Source: Vogesella aquatica (GTDB lineage: Bacteria; Pseudomonadota; Gammaproteobacteria; Burkholderiales; Chromobacteriaceae). Taken from it: a stretch of 64,000 bases of DNA. The position numbers and the translations under genes are program-made. The notes beneath the pieces are model-generated. The model saw only the letters and a list, made by a program, of their open reading frames with translations, made no database searches and was not told the DNA's origin. Location: contig NZ_JAQQLF010000025.1 in NCBI RefSeq assembly GCF_028548455.1, positions 1-64,000 on the forward strand. Direction: 5' to 3'. Shown here one piece after another: positions 30,354 through 40,057 of this stretch (the stretch's first letter is position 1; each line of letters opens with the position of its first letter).

Positions 30354-32096
30354 ATGAGCCTGTTTGGCTTTCTGAAACAGTTTATCCGCCAGCATTGGGC
30401 CCGCTATCTGGCGGCCGCTGCCATGCTGGCCTGTGTAGCGGTGCTCACCGTGAGCATCCCGCGGCAGGTTGGCCGCATTATCGATGGCCTGGTGGCCGGC
30501 AGCCTGGGCGGTAGCACGCTTTACTGGCAATTGGCCGGCCTGCTGGCCATGGGCCTGGCGATTTACTTTTTGCGCGTGGGTTGGCGCCTGCAGTTGTTTG
30601 CCGCCAGCTACCAGCTGGGCGTGGATCTGCGCGTAGCGCTGTACCGCAAGCTGGCCGCACAGGGGCCGGGCTTTTACCAGCACCAGCGTACCGGCGACCT
30701 GATGGCGCGTGCCACCAACGATATCGACGCGGTGGAGATGGCTGCCGGCGAGGCTATGCTGGCCGGCTTTGACGGTGCGCTCACGCTCACCCTGGTGCTG
30801 GGCATGATGACGCTGGGCGTGGACTGGCGCCTGGCCGCTGTCGCGTTGTTGCCGTTTCCGCTGATGGCGTTCGGCTTCTGGCGTATTTCACGCCACGTGC
30901 ACCAGGCGTCTACCGATTCGCTACAGCGCTTTTCGGCACTGAACGACCACGTGCAGGAGACCCTCAGCGGCGTGCGCACCCTGCGTGCGCTGGGGCTGGA
31001 AGCGCGTAACCGCCGCACCATGGCGCAGTTGGCGGCCAACGCCGCCGACGCCAGCCTGACCGCCCAGCGCAGGGAGGCCGCTTTCGAGCCCACGGTGGGC
31101 ATGACGCTGACCGCCGCCAGCGTGCTGACGCTGTCGCTGGGGGGCTATCTGGTATGGCACGGTAGCCTGAGCATTGGCCAGCTCACCAGTTTTTCCATGT
31201 ATCTGGGCCAGTTGATCTGGCCGATGTTTGCTGCCGGCTGGGTGCTGGCGCTGCTGGAGCGCGGCAAGGCGGCCTGGGCGCGGCTGGACCCTATCCTGTC
31301 GGCCCCGCTTACCGTAGACGACCATGGCAGCCAGGGCACTGTCCCCGGCGGCACCTTGCAGCTGGACGAGGTGGGTTTCAGCTACCCGCAGCAAACGCCA
31401 GCGGCGCTGGCGGGGGTGAGCCTGAGCCTGCCTGCCGGCGGCGTGCTGGCGCTGGTGGGGCCGACCGGCAGCGGTAAATCCACGCTGCTGAAGCTGCTGC
31501 TGCGCCAGTACCACCCCAAAGTTGGCCGCATTCTGTGGCAGGGGCAGGCGCTGGACGATTACACCCTTAACGCGCTGCGCCGTGCCATCAGCTGGGTGCC
31601 GCAAGAGGCGTTCCTGTTCTCGGCCAGCGTGGCCGACAATATCGCGCTGGTGAAGCCCGACGCCAGCCGCGCCGATATCGAGCGCGTGGCGCAGCTGGCC
31701 GCCGTGCACGACGATATCCTGCGCCTGCCGCAAGGCTACGACACGCCGGTAGGGGAGAAGGGGGTGAGCCTGTCTGGCGGCCAGCGCCAGCGGGTAGCCA
31801 TCGCCCGGGCGCTGTTGTCCGATGCCCCGCTGCTGATACTGGACGACGCGCTGTCAGCGGTGGATACGCAGACCGAGACCGCCATCCTGCAACACCTGCG
31901 TGCGGCGCGGCAGGGGCGTACGCTGCTGATCGTGAGCCACCGGCTGTCTGCGGTCGTGGATGCCGACGAGATCCTGGTGCTGAAGCACGGGCGCGTTAGC
32001 GAGCGCGGGCACCATACCGACCTTTTAGCCCTGGATGGCTGGTATGCCAGCCAGTGGCGCTATCAGCAACTGGAGGCCAGCCTGGATGAGTGCTGA
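30354..32096 (+). CDS. MdlA-like ABC exporter, fused membrane and ATPase domains
   Basis: A 580-residue half transporter: six TM segments (about 15-300), then the NBD with Walker A VGPTGSGKSTLL (about 368), signature LSGGQRQRVA (about 473) and LLILDDALSAVD. It resembles MdlA/YheI-type heterodimeric exporters and pairs with the next gene, which overlaps it by 11 bp. The substrate is unknown; multidrug or lipid-like compounds are typical. Confidence 0.88.
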   Translation: MSLFGFLKQFIRQHWARYLAAAAMLACVAVLTVSIPRQVGRIIDGLVAGSLGGSTLYWQLAGLLAMGLAIYFLRVGWRLQLFAASYQLGVDLRVALYRKLAAQGPGFYQHQRTGDLMARATNDIDAVEMAAGEAMLAGFDGALTLTLVLGMMTLGVDWRLAAVALLPFPLMAFGFWRISRHVHQASTDSLQRFSALNDHVQETLSGVRTLRALGLEARNRRTMAQLAANAADASLTAQRREAAFEPTVGMTLTAASVLTLSLGGYLVWHGSLSIGQLTSFSMYLGQLIWPMFAAGWVLALLERGKAAWARLDPILSAPLTVDDHGSQGTVPGGTLQLDEVGFSYPQQTPAALAGVSLSLPAGGVLALVGPTGSGKSTLLKLLLRQYHPKVGRILWQGQALDDYTLNALRRAISWVPQEAFLFSASVADNIALVKPDASRADIERVAQLAAVHDDILRLPQGYDTPVGEKGVSLSGGQRQRVAIARALLSDAPLLILDDALSAVDTQTETAILQHLRAARQGRTLLIVSHRLSAVVDADEILVLKHGRVSERGHHTDLLALDGWYASQWRYQQLEASLDEC

Positions 32097-33837
32097 GCGA
32101 CAACAAGCCATGGCGCTATTGCGCCATGCCGCCGCGCCCGAACGCCACCATGTGTGGCTGGGCTTTTTCTGCCTGCTGCTGGCCGCCTTGCTCGAGGCGT
32201 GCGGGCCGCTGCTGGGCAAGTACTTTATCGATAACTATCTGCTGCCACGGCACTGGGTAGCGCTGGATGTGGCCCTGCTGCTGGGTGGTATTTTGCTCAG
32301 CGGCCTGGTGGCCACCTTGCTGCGTTACCTGCAGCTGCTGCGCCTGGCCGGCGTGGCCATGCGTTCGGCGCGCCGCCTGCGCGAGGAGGTATACGGCCAT
32401 GTGCTGGCGCTGCCGATGGCTTTTTTCGACAAGGCCATTACCGGCCAGCTGGTGAGCCGTGTGACCAACGATACCGAGGCGGTAAAGCAGCTGTACGTGC
32501 AAGTACTGTTCGTGATGCTGGATAGCGTGATCGTGGTGTGCGGCGCGTTGGCCGCCATGGCGTGGCTGAACTGGCGCCTGGCGCTGGTGGTGATGCTGCT
32601 GCTGCCGGCGGTGTTCCTGATCGTGTGGCTGTACCAGCGCTGGAGCGCACCATCGGTGACGAAAGCACGCCAGCTGCGCAGCGATATCAACGCCCAGGTG
32701 GCCGAATCCATTGCCGGCATGAGCGTGTTGCAGGCAAGCGGGGCAGAGCAGCGTTTTGCCCGGCGGTTTGCCGATACCAACCAGCAGCTGTACGGCGCGC
32801 GCATGGCCGAGCTGCGTGCCAATGCCTGGCTGCTGCGCCCGGCGCTGGATTTGCTGAACGTGCTGCTGCTGGCCACCGTCATCTGGGTATTTGGCAGCCA
32901 TCGCGTTAGCGGGCTGGAGGTGGGCGTGCTGTACGCTTTTGTCAGCTACATCGCGCGCGTGGTGGAGCCGCTGATCCAGATCACCATGCAGTTTTCCCAG
33001 CTGCAGCAGGCGGTGGTGGCGGCGTCACGCGTGAATGGTTTGCTGCGCGAAGGGTTGGCCGCAGCCGCTGGCGAGGGCAGCAGCATTACGGCCGGCGAGG
33101 TGAGCTTCCGCAGCGTGCGCTTTGGCTACGATGCTGCCCACCCGGTGCTGCACGATGTGTCCCTGCACATCCCCGCCGGGGCGTTTTACGGCATTGTCGG
33201 CCATACCGGCAGTGGCAAGTCCACGCTGTTGTCGCTCTTGCTGCGCTTTTATGCGCCGCAGGCGGGCGATGTCTGCATTGATGGCCGGCCGCTTGCCACG
33301 ATTAGCGACCTGGCTTTCCGTGCCGGAGTGGGGCTGGTGCCGCAAGACCCCTTCCTGCTGGCGGCCAGTGCGCGCGACAATATCGACATGGGGCGCGGCC
33401 TGAGCCAGGCGGCGGTCGAGGCTGCCGCGCAGGCGGCTGGCGTGCATGAGCTGATCGTGGCGCTGGAGCACGGCTACGACACCGATATGGGCGAAGGTGG
33501 CACCCGCTTGTCGGTGGGGCAAAAGCAGCTGATTGCCATTGCCCGCGCTTTGGCGGGCCAGCCACGCATCTTGTTGCTGGACGAGGCGACATCGCATATC
33601 GATAGCGAAACCGAACAACTGGTGCAGCAGGCGCTGGCGCGCCTGCACGGCAAGGTTACGCTGATTTCCATTGCCCACCGCCTGTCTACCATTCGCGATG
33701 CGGACCAGATTGTGGTGCTGAACCACGGCGCCATCGCCGAGCAGGGTAGTCACGATGCCCTGATGGCGATAGAGCGCGGCATCTACCAGCGCCTGTACCT
33801 GCTGCAGCAACTGGAAAGTGTGGTGGAGCAGGGCTAG
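32086..33837 (+). CDS. MdlB-like ABC exporter, fused membrane and ATPase domains
   Basis: A 583-residue partner of the upstream half transporter. ATG 32086 is used (MSAERQQAMALL); the frame is open further upstream but overlaps the first gene. Six TMs are followed by an NBD with Walker A VGHTGSGKSTLL, a signature that reads LSVGQKQL instead of LSGGQ, and LLLDEATSHID. A degenerate signature in one partner is common in heterodimeric exporters with one weakened ATP site. Confidence 0.88.
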   Translation: MSAERQQAMALLRHAAAPERHHVWLGFFCLLLAALLEACGPLLGKYFIDNYLLPRHWVALDVALLLGGILLSGLVATLLRYLQLLRLAGVAMRSARRLREEVYGHVLALPMAFFDKAITGQLVSRVTNDTEAVKQLYVQVLFVMLDSVIVVCGALAAMAWLNWRLALVVMLLLPAVFLIVWLYQRWSAPSVTKARQLRSDINAQVAESIAGMSVLQASGAEQRFARRFADTNQQLYGARMAELRANAWLLRPALDLLNVLLLATVIWVFGSHRVSGLEVGVLYAFVSYIARVVEPLIQITMQFSQLQQAVVAASRVNGLLREGLAAAAGEGSSITAGEVSFRSVRFGYDAAHPVLHDVSLHIPAGAFYGIVGHTGSGKSTLLSLLLRFYAPQAGDVCIDGRPLATISDLAFRAGVGLVPQDPFLLAASARDNIDMGRGLSQAAVEAAAQAAGVHELIVALEHGYDTDMGEGGTRLSVGQKQLIAIARALAGQPRILLLDEATSHIDSETEQLVQQALARLHGKVTLISIAHRLSTIRDADQIVVLNHGAIAEQGSHDALMAIERGIYQRLYLLQQLESVVEQG

Positions 33838-33882
33838 GCCTGCCTGGCCAGGTGAAGGTTGGCCGCATGGCCACCGGCATGC

Positions 33883-33913
33883 AAAACGGCTACCCGTGGG
33901 TAGCCGTTTTTTT
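33883..33913. terminator. Terminator between convergent mdlB-like and mlaA genes
   Basis: ACGGCTACCC (33886-33895) pairs with GGGTAGCCGT (33898-33907), followed by seven Ts on the plus strand and T's on the minus strand from AAAA on the other side. Confidence 0.85.
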
Positions 33914-33929
33914 GGGCCAGAAGGCTGGT

Positions 33930-34733
33930 CTATGGGGCGGGGGCCGCCGCCACAGGGGCAGAGGCATCAGCCTGTGGCGCAGCAGCGGCAGGCGCGGAGG
34001 CCGGTGTGTCTTCCGGTACCAGGTCGTCGATATTATCGTCGTCCGGGTTCTGCTGGCTGGCCGGCGGGGTGAAGCCTAGCCTGGCGTTGCGGTACTGCAG
34101 ATAGCCGTCGCGCATATAGCTGTAGCGGTCCAGCGCGGCTTCGCTAAAAGTCTCGTCCAGACCCAGCAGTTTTTCGCGGCTGGCGACGCCGTACAGGATG
34201 GTGGCTGCTGCGGCATCGCGGTTTTCCTGGAATACCCAGCTACCACTGCTGTAGCCGAACGACAGCCCCACGCCGGTGCCATCACGGATGGTACTGGGCC
34301 CCAGGATAGGCAATACCAGATAGCTGCTCTGCTGCCAGCCGTAGTGGGCAAAGGTATCGCCCAGGGTGGCTTTGTAGCTGGGCAGGCCCATCGGTGTGGC
34401 CAGGTCGATCAAGCCGAATAACCCGAAGGTACTGTTGATCGACACACGCAGTACGTCGGTAGCCGTTTTCTTGCCTTCCAGCTGCAGCGCATGGTTGGCC
34501 AGGCTGTAGACATCCCGCAGGTTGTCGAACACATTGCCCACGGCGGTACGTACCGGCTGCGGCGTGATGTAGCGGTAGCCTTCGGCCACCGGCTTCAGTA
34601 CGTACTGGTCGGCTTTATCGTTAAAACTGAATACCGCACGGTTCATCGGTTCCAGCGGGTCTTGCGGGTGGCCACCTGGGCTGGCGCAGGCGGCCAGCGC
34701 GCAGCAGGCCACCAGGATCAGCGGCTGTTTCAT
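33930..34733 (-). CDS. mlaA: Outer-membrane lipid asymmetry lipoprotein MlaA (VacJ)
   Basis: A 267-residue lipoprotein (lipobox LAACA, Cys about 16) with the VacJ signature DPLEPMNRAVFSFND. MlaA removes misplaced phospholipids from the outer leaflet and passes them to MlaC. The C-terminal about 50 residues are an Ala/Pro/Asp-rich low-complexity tail not found in short homologues. The start overlaps the stop of mlaB (ATGA). In E. coli mlaA is unlinked, whereas here it closes the mla operon. Confidence 0.95.
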   Translation of the reverse strand: MKQPLILVACCALAACASPGGHPQDPLEPMNRAVFSFNDKADQYVLKPVAEGYRYITPQPVRTAVGNVFDNLRDVYSLANHALQLEGKKTATDVLRVSINSTFGLFGLIDLATPMGLPSYKATLGDTFAHYGWQQSSYLVLPILGPSTIRDGTGVGLSFGYSSGSWVFQENRDAAAATILYGVASREKLLGLDETFSEAALDRYSYMRDGYLQYRNARLGFTPPASQQNPDDDNIDDLVPEDTPASAPAAAAPQADASAPVAAAPAP

Positions 34734-35032
34734 GGCGTTTCGCTCCGGTTCAGGCCCAGTAGCGGTGCCAGCTCGTACAGCTGGGCCAGCACATGGATGC
34801 TATCGGGTACGTTGCGCAGGTGCAGTTGGCCGCCTTGCGCCTGCTGTTGGCGCACGGCGTCCGTTAGCAGGGCGATGGCGGCAGAGTCGACTTTGCCCAG
34901 TGCCGCCAGGTCCAGCGTGATGTCGCCGCCTCGCAAGGCGCCTGCCAGCTCGGCCTGGATGGCGGCGGCGCTGTCCATGCCCACGTCACCTTGCAGGGCA
35001 AGCTGGCCGGGGGCGGTACGGGTGAGGGTCAT
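34730..35032 (-). CDS. mlaB: STAS-domain protein MlaB
   Basis: A 100-residue single STAS domain (ITLDLAALGKVDSAAIALL with the conserved D-S motif). In the MlaFEDB complex it binds the ATPase MlaF and is needed for activity. It overlaps its neighbours by ATGA on both sides. Confidence 0.88.
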   Translation of the reverse strand: MTLTRTAPGQLALQGDVGMDSAAAIQAELAGALRGGDITLDLAALGKVDSAAIALLTDAVRQQQAQGGQLHLRNVPDSIHVLAQLYELAPLLGLNRSETP

Positions 35033-35640
35033 GCCGCTTTGCCTGGCTGGTTTTTGTCTTTCAGCAGCTTGATCAGGCCATCCACGCCGTTTTTGCGGAT
35101 TTCTTCACCAAACTGGTTACGGTAGATGGTCACCAGGCTGGCCCCCTCTACGCTGACATTGAAGATTTTCCAGCCCTGCGCGCCTTTGTACAGGGTGTAG
35201 TCCACCATCACGTTTTTCTTGTCGCCATTGCCCGGCAGGGTGACTTCGGACTTCACTACGGCTTCACGGCCGTTGTTGTTGATCTGCGCGTTGGGCTTCA
35301 CGTCGATTTGCGCGCTTTTGAAGCGGGTCATGGTCGACGAGTAGGTGCGTACCAGCAGGGTCTGGAACTGCTCGGCCAGCTGGGTTTGCTGTGCCGGGGT
35401 AGCAGCGCGCCAGTCTTTACCCACTGCCAGCGCGGTCATGCGGGTAAAGTCGAACAGCGGGACAACCATGTCTTCTACCTGTTTGCGAACCTGGGCGGTG
35501 TTCTTGCCGTTTTCTTTTTTCAGCAGGTCCAGGGCGTTTTGCGAAGTGGTGCTGATCACGTCTACCGGGCTATCGCCGGCTGCCATGGCCGGGGTAGCCA
35601 GGCCAAGCATGAGCAGCAGGGTGGTGAACAGTTTTTTCAT
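35029..35640 (-). CDS. mlaC: Periplasmic phospholipid carrier MlaC
   Basis: A 203-residue secreted protein with a signal peptide (about 1-21, ending AMA). The MlaC fold shows VVPLFDFTRMTALAVGKDWR and YTLYKGAQGWKIFNVSVEG. It ferries phospholipid between MlaA and the inner-membrane complex. Confidence 0.94.
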   Translation of the reverse strand: MKKLFTTLLLMLGLATPAMAAGDSPVDVISTTSQNALDLLKKENGKNTAQVRKQVEDMVVPLFDFTRMTALAVGKDWRAATPAQQTQLAEQFQTLLVRTYSSTMTRFKSAQIDVKPNAQINNNGREAVVKSEVTLPGNGDKKNVMVDYTLYKGAQGWKIFNVSVEGASLVTIYRNQFGEEIRKNGVDGLIKLLKDKNQPGKAA

Positions 35641-35670
35641 GATGTGCGTCTTTCTCGGGAGAGGTCAGGT

Positions 35671-36156
35671 TTATTCTGTTTTGGCCGGGGCGTCTTGTGT
35701 GCCCTTCTCGGCAAAGCTGGTCATGAACTTGCCGATCAGCTGTTCCAGCACCAGGGCGGAGGAGGTCAGGCTGATACGGTCGCCGCTGGCCAGGTTATCC
35801 GGGTCACCGCCTTGCACCAGGCCGATGTACTGCTCGCCCAACAGGCCGGCAGTGAGGATCTCGGCGCTGGTGTCGCGGCTGAACTGGTACTGTTTGTCCA
35901 GCGTCAGCGTGGCGCGGGCCACGTAGCGCTTGGTGTCCAGCTCGATCTTGGTGACGCGGCCAACGACTACACCGGACGATTTCACCGGTGCTTTTACTTT
36001 CAGGCCGCCGATATTGTCGAAATCGGCTGTCAGCATGTAGGTTTCACTGCCGCTTTGTGGTGTGAGATTGGCCACCTTCAGCGACAGGAAAGTCATGGCA
36101 GCAATACCGATGGCGACAAACAGGCCAACCCATAAATCAATCGTAGAGCGTTTCAT
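35671..36156 (-). CDS. mlaD: MCE-domain protein MlaD
   Basis: A 161-residue protein with one N-terminal TM helix (about 7-27) and one MCE domain (DFDNIGGLKVKAPVKSSGVVVG). It forms the periplasmic hexameric ring on MlaE. It carries the short C-terminus usual for this family. Confidence 0.95.
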   Translation of the reverse strand: MKRSTIDLWVGLFVAIGIAAMTFLSLKVANLTPQSGSETYMLTADFDNIGGLKVKAPVKSSGVVVGRVTKIELDTKRYVARATLTLDKQYQFSRDTSAEILTAGLLGEQYIGLVQGGDPDNLASGDRISLTSSALVLEQLIGKFMTSFAEKGTQDAPAKTE

Positions 36157-36166
36157 TGTGTAGTTC

Positions 36167-36949
36167 CTAGAACATGAAGGCAGTCAGGACAAAGTCCAGT
36201 GCCAGGATGACCAGTGCCGAGGTCACCACGGTGCGGGTCGTGGCAGACGACACGCCTGCGGCTGTCGGGGTGGCGTCGTAGCCTTCGAAAACGGCGATCA
36301 GGGTAACGGCCATGCCGAAGAACAGGCTCTTGATCAGCCCGTTGACCACGTCGTAGTGCAGGTCAACGTTGTTCTGCATTTGCGACCAGAAAGTACCGGC
36401 GTCCAGGCCGATCATTTCTACCCCCACCAGATAGCCGCCAAAGATACCCATGACATTGAACAGCGCCGCCAGGATGGGCATGGAGATTACCCCGGCCCAG
36501 AAGCGCGGGGCGACCACACGGGCGATGGGGTTGACCGCCATCACGCTCATGGCTTCCAGCTGTTCGGTGGCTTTCATCAGGCCGATTTCGGCGGTCATGG
36601 CGCTGCCGGAGCGGCTGGCAAACAGCAGCGCGGCCAACACCGGGCCCAGCTCGCGCAGCAACGACAGTGCCACCAGCGCACCCAGCGCGTCGGCGGAGCC
36701 AAAGCGTGCTAGGGTGTTGTAGCCCTGCAGCCCCAGCACCATGCCGACAAACAGGCCGGATACGATGATGATGATCAGCGACAGCACACCGGCAAAGTAC
36801 ACTTCGCGGATGGTGAGGCGGAAGCGCAGCAGGCTCTGGCCAGAATTCAGCAGGATGGCCACAAAAAAGCGGCTGATGAAACCCAGGCGCCAGATGGCGT
36901 TGATGCTGAGTGCGCCCAGGCGGCGGATAGGGGCTAGCAGGGCGTTCAT
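36167..36949 (-). CDS. mlaE: Phospholipid ABC transporter permease MlaE
   Basis: A 260-residue permease of the MlaE/YrbE family with about five to six TM segments and the motif [20 protein letters not shown] near the middle, then [15 protein letters not shown]. Its ATG overlaps the mlaF stop. Confidence 0.95.
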   Translation of the reverse strand: MNALLAPIRRLGALSINAIWRLGFISRFFVAILLNSGQSLLRFRLTIREVYFAGVLSLIIIIVSGLFVGMVLGLQGYNTLARFGSADALGALVALSLLRELGPVLAALLFASRSGSAMTAEIGLMKATEQLEAMSVMAVNPIARVVAPRFWAGVISMPILAALFNVMGIFGGYLVGVEMIGLDAGTFWSQMQNNVDLHYDVVNGLIKSLFFGMAVTLIAVFEGYDATPTAAGVSSATTRTVVTSALVILALDFVLTAFMF

Positions 36950-37761
36950 GCGGTTTCCCCCTTGATGCCAAAAGCTTGAGCCAGGCTGTCCGTGGCCGGG
37001 TAGGCAAAGTGTACCGGGCCATCGGCCTCGCCCTGTACGAACTGTTGTACCCAGGGGGACGAAGAGTGGCGCACTTCGTCCGGTGTGCCCTCGGCGGCAA
37101 TCTTGCCGCCGGCGACAAAGTACACGTGGTCGACGATTTCCAGCGATTTATGCACGTCGTGCGTCACCATCACGGCCGAGGTGCCCAGGGCGTCGTTCAG
37201 CTTCTTGATCAGCAGCGCGATGGTGCCCAGCGAGATCGGGTCCAGGCCGGTAAACGGCTCGTCGTACAGCATGATCTGCGGGTCGAGTGCGATGGCGCGT
37301 GCCAGTGCGATACGGCGCGCCATGCCGCCGGAGAGCTCGGCCGGCATCAGCGCCTCTGTGCCGCGCAAGCCCACCGCATTCAGCTTCATCAGTACCAGGT
37401 CGCGGATCAGGCTTTCCGGCAGGCGGGTGTGTTCGCGGATAGGGAAGGCCACGTTGTCGAATACCGACAGGTCGGTAAACAGGGCGCCAAACTGGAACAG
37501 CATACCCATGCGGCGGCGGTGCTGGTACAGATCGCGGCTGCTCATGCGGCCAACGTCCTGGCCGTTTACCAGTACCTGGCCTTTTTGTGCCAGCACCTGG
37601 CCGGAGATCAGCCGCAGCAGCGTGGTTTTACCGCTGCCGCTGCCGCCCATGATGGCCACCAGCTTGCCGCGCGCGATGGTGAGCGAAATGTCTTGCAGTA
37701 TCGGCCGGTCGCCGTACGCAAAGCTGACATTCTTGAGCTCTATGAAACTGTCGGAAGACAC
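36946..37761 (-). CDS. mlaF: Phospholipid ABC transporter ATPase MlaF
   Basis: A 271-residue ATPase: Walker [14 protein letters not shown] (about 35), signature [14 protein letters not shown], Walker [13 protein letters not shown]. It powers MlaE. First gene of the six-gene operon mlaFEDCBA, behind a sigma-70-like promoter. Confidence 0.95.
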   Translation of the reverse strand: MSSDSFIELKNVSFAYGDRPILQDISLTIARGKLVAIMGGSGSGKTTLLRLISGQVLAQKGQVLVNGQDVGRMSSRDLYQHRRRMGMLFQFGALFTDLSVFDNVAFPIREHTRLPESLIRDLVLMKLNAVGLRGTEALMPAELSGGMARRIALARAIALDPQIMLYDEPFTGLDPISLGTIALLIKKLNDALGTSAVMVTHDVHKSLEIVDHVYFVAGGKIAAEGTPDEVRHSSSPWVQQFVQGEADGPVHFAYPATDSLAQAFGIKGETA

Positions 37762-37794
37762 GATCAGGGATTGTCCTGTGAAATCAAGAAGAAA

Positions 37795-37821
37795 CAGGGA
37801 GCCGGTTTAGCCGACCCCCTG
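37795..37821 (-). terminator. Hairpin between mlaF and dapD
   Basis: The minus-strand stem 37811-37821 / 37795-37805 (two mismatches, 5-nt loop) is followed by TTTCTTCTT. It may end upstream minus-strand transcripts such as dapD, whose 3' end lies on the right, or form the 5' end of the mla mRNA, whose predicted start lies at its edge. Confidence 0.4.
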
Positions 37822-37826
37822 TATGC

Positions 37827-37855
37827 ATTTTATCTGCCTTGTGTGCAGTGCGCAA
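37827..37855 (-). promoter_or_regulatory. Candidate promoter of the mla operon
   Basis: Minus-strand -35 TTGCGC (37850-37855) and -10 TAAAAT (37827-37832) with a 17-bp spacer, about 65 bp upstream of mlaF. Confidence 0.5.
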
Positions 37856-37947
37856 AATGCCAGCGCACTTATTTTGTGTAGAAATTGTTACCGTGCGTGA
37901 TTATTTTTATCGAAAACCACAACGGAAACAAAGTACTACTATCAGGC

Positions 37948-38769
37948 TTACACCCCGCGCAGCAATTCGTTGATGCTGGTCTTGCTGCGGGTCTGTGCAT
38001 CGACCTTTTTCACGATCACGGCGCAGTACAGGCTGTGGCTGCCGTCTTTCGATGGCAGGTTGCCGGATACCACTACCGAGCCCGGCGGGATGCGGCCATA
38101 GCTCACTTCGCCGGTTTCGCGGTCGTAGATCTTGGTGGATTGGCCAATGTACACGCCCATGGAGATCACCGAGCCTTCGCCCACGATCACGCCTTCTACC
38201 ACCTCGGAGCGCGCACCGATGAAGCAGTTGTCTTCGATGATGGTCGGGTTGGCTTGCAGTGGCTCCAGTACGCCACCGATGCCGACGCCGCCGGACAGGT
38301 GCACGTTCTTGCCGATCTGGGCGCAGCTACCTACGGTAGCCCAGGTGTCGACCATGGTACCTTCGTCAACATAGGCGCCAATGTTCACGTAGGACGGCAT
38401 CAGTACGGTGTTCTTGGCTACGAAGCTGCCCTTGCGCGCTACGGCACCCGGTACGGCGCGGAAGCCGGCTTGCTGGAAGCGTTCCTGGTTCCAGTCGGCA
38501 AACTTGGTGTCGACCTTGTCGAAATAGCGGCTCACGCCGTCGTCCAGCAGCACGTTGTCGCGGATGCGGAACGACAGCAGCACGGCTTTCTTCACCCATT
38601 GGTGTACAACCCAGTCGCCGTCGATTTTTTCGGCTACGCGCAGGTGGCCGTTGTCCAGCTCTTCGATCACCTGTTCCACCGCGGCTTTCAGCTCGGGCGA
38701 TACGGTGGCCGGGGTGATCTCGGCACGGTTTTCAAAAGCCAGTTCGATAATGGGCTGGATCGGGTGCAT
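37948..38769 (-). CDS. dapD: Tetrahydrodipicolinate N-succinyltransferase DapD
   Basis: A 273-residue left-handed beta-helix enzyme that succinylates tetrahydrodipicolinate in lysine/meso-DAP synthesis. Motifs include [20 protein letters not shown] and [11 protein letters not shown]. The start is taken at ATG 38769 (AAGGA 9 bases upstream; family-like length and [20 protein letters not shown]). An ATG at 38805 is a weaker alternative. It lies downstream of dapC. Confidence 0.95.
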   Translation of the reverse strand: MHPIQPIIELAFENRAEITPATVSPELKAAVEQVIEELDNGHLRVAEKIDGDWVVHQWVKKAVLLSFRIRDNVLLDDGVSRYFDKVDTKFADWNQERFQQAGFRAVPGAVARKGSFVAKNTVLMPSYVNIGAYVDEGTMVDTWATVGSCAQIGKNVHLSGGVGIGGVLEPLQANPTIIEDNCFIGARSEVVEGVIVGEGSVISMGVYIGQSTKIYDRETGEVSYGRIPPGSVVVSGNLPSKDGSHSLYCAVIVKKVDAQTRSKTSINELLRGV

Positions 38770-38819
38770 ATGGTTCAGTCCTTGGGCAATGTGGATGGTG
38801 GTCATGATCTCGATGTCTG

Positions 38820-40010
38820 TTATGTACGGCTTTTCACAAAGCGGATAAGGCGTGGCACGGCGGCTTCGCATTCGGCCAGCGGGGCAACCAGCGCCAGGCG
38901 GATGCGGCCGGCGCCAGGGTTCACGCCGTGGGCGTCGCGGGCCAGGTAGCTGCCGGGCAGCACGGTAATGTGTTGTTCGGCAAACAGCGCGCGGGCAAAA
39001 CCAGCATCGTCGCCACCGGGGACTTCGGCCCACAGGTAAAAACCGGCGTCCGGGCGGCTGACGTTCAGTACCTGTGCCAAAGGCGCGGTGACAGCGTCGA
39101 ACTTGGCAGTATACGCTGCGCGGTTGGCCGCGACATGCTCTTCGTCCTGCCAGGCGGCAATACTGGCCTGCTGGATGGTCTGGCTCATGGCGCTGCCGTG
39201 GTAGGTGCGGTACAGCAGGAATTTTTCCAGGATGCGTGCATCGCCCGCCACAAAGCCGGAACGCAGGCCAGGCGCATTGCTGCGCTTGGACAGGCTGGTG
39301 AACATCACTAGCCGCTCATAACTGCGCCCCAGCTGTTGCGCAGCCTGCAGCCCGCCCAGCGGTGGTGTATCGAAATAGATCTCGCTGTAGCATTCGTCGC
39401 TGGCAATGATAAAGCCGTAACGGTCGGACAGCGTGAACAGTGTGTTCCAGTCATCCAGCGACATCACCGCCCCGGTCGGGTTGCCGGGGCTGCACACTAC
39501 CACTACTTGCGTGCGCTGCCAGATGGCTTCCGGCACGGCTTGCCAGTCTGGCTGGTAGCCGTTGGCCGCCAGGCAGTTCACGTAGTACGGTTCGGCACCG
39601 GCCAGCAGGGCGGCGCCTTCGTAGATCTGGTAGAAGGGGTTGGGCGAGATCAGTACCGGCTTGTCGCTGCCACGCGGGTCGATGACGGCCTGCACAAACG
39701 AAAACAGCGCCTCGCGGCTGCCGCATACCGGCAGGATCTCGCGTGCCGGGTCGACAGTTATGCCGTAGCGGCGCTGTAGCCAGCTGCTGCACGCCTGGCG
39801 CAGCGCGTCGCTGCCCAGCGTCGCCGGGTAGGCGGCCAGGCCGTCCAGGTTGGCGATCAGCGCATTTTTTACCACGTCGGGCGTAGGGTGTTTGGGCTCG
39901 CCGATGGACAGGTTGATGTGGGCCAGCTCGGCAGGGGGCGTTACGCCGGCCAGCAGGCCGCGCAAGCGCTGGAACGGGTAGGGCTGCAACAGATCGAGGT
40001 GGGGGTTCAA
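38820..40010 (-). CDS. dapC: Succinyldiaminopimelate aminotransferase DapC
   Basis: A 396-residue fold-type I PLP aminotransferase ([48 protein letters not shown] with the PLP lysine). It is the DAP-pathway transaminase next to its partner dapD. I choose TTG 40010 as start because AAGGAAG lies 5-6 bases upstream; the TTG at 40034 has none. There is no ATG near the N-terminus. Confidence 0.9.
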   Translation of the reverse strand: MNPHLDLLQPYPFQRLRGLLAGVTPPAELAHINLSIGEPKHPTPDVVKNALIANLDGLAAYPATLGSDALRQACSSWLQRRYGITVDPAREILPVCGSREALFSFVQAVIDPRGSDKPVLISPNPFYQIYEGAALLAGAEPYYVNCLAANGYQPDWQAVPEAIWQRTQVVVVCSPGNPTGAVMSLDDWNTLFTLSDRYGFIIASDECYSEIYFDTPPLGGLQAAQQLGRSYERLVMFTSLSKRSNAPGLRSGFVAGDARILEKFLLYRTYHGSAMSQTIQQASIAAWQDEEHVAANRAAYTAKFDAVTAPLAQVLNVSRPDAGFYLWAEVPGGDDAGFARALFAEQHITVLPGSYLARDAHGVNPGAGRIRLALVAPLAECEAAVPRLIRFVKSRT

Positions 40011-40057
40011 CGCCGCTTCCTTGCAATGCAACAAAAGGACAATAGTAAGAAAACAAT

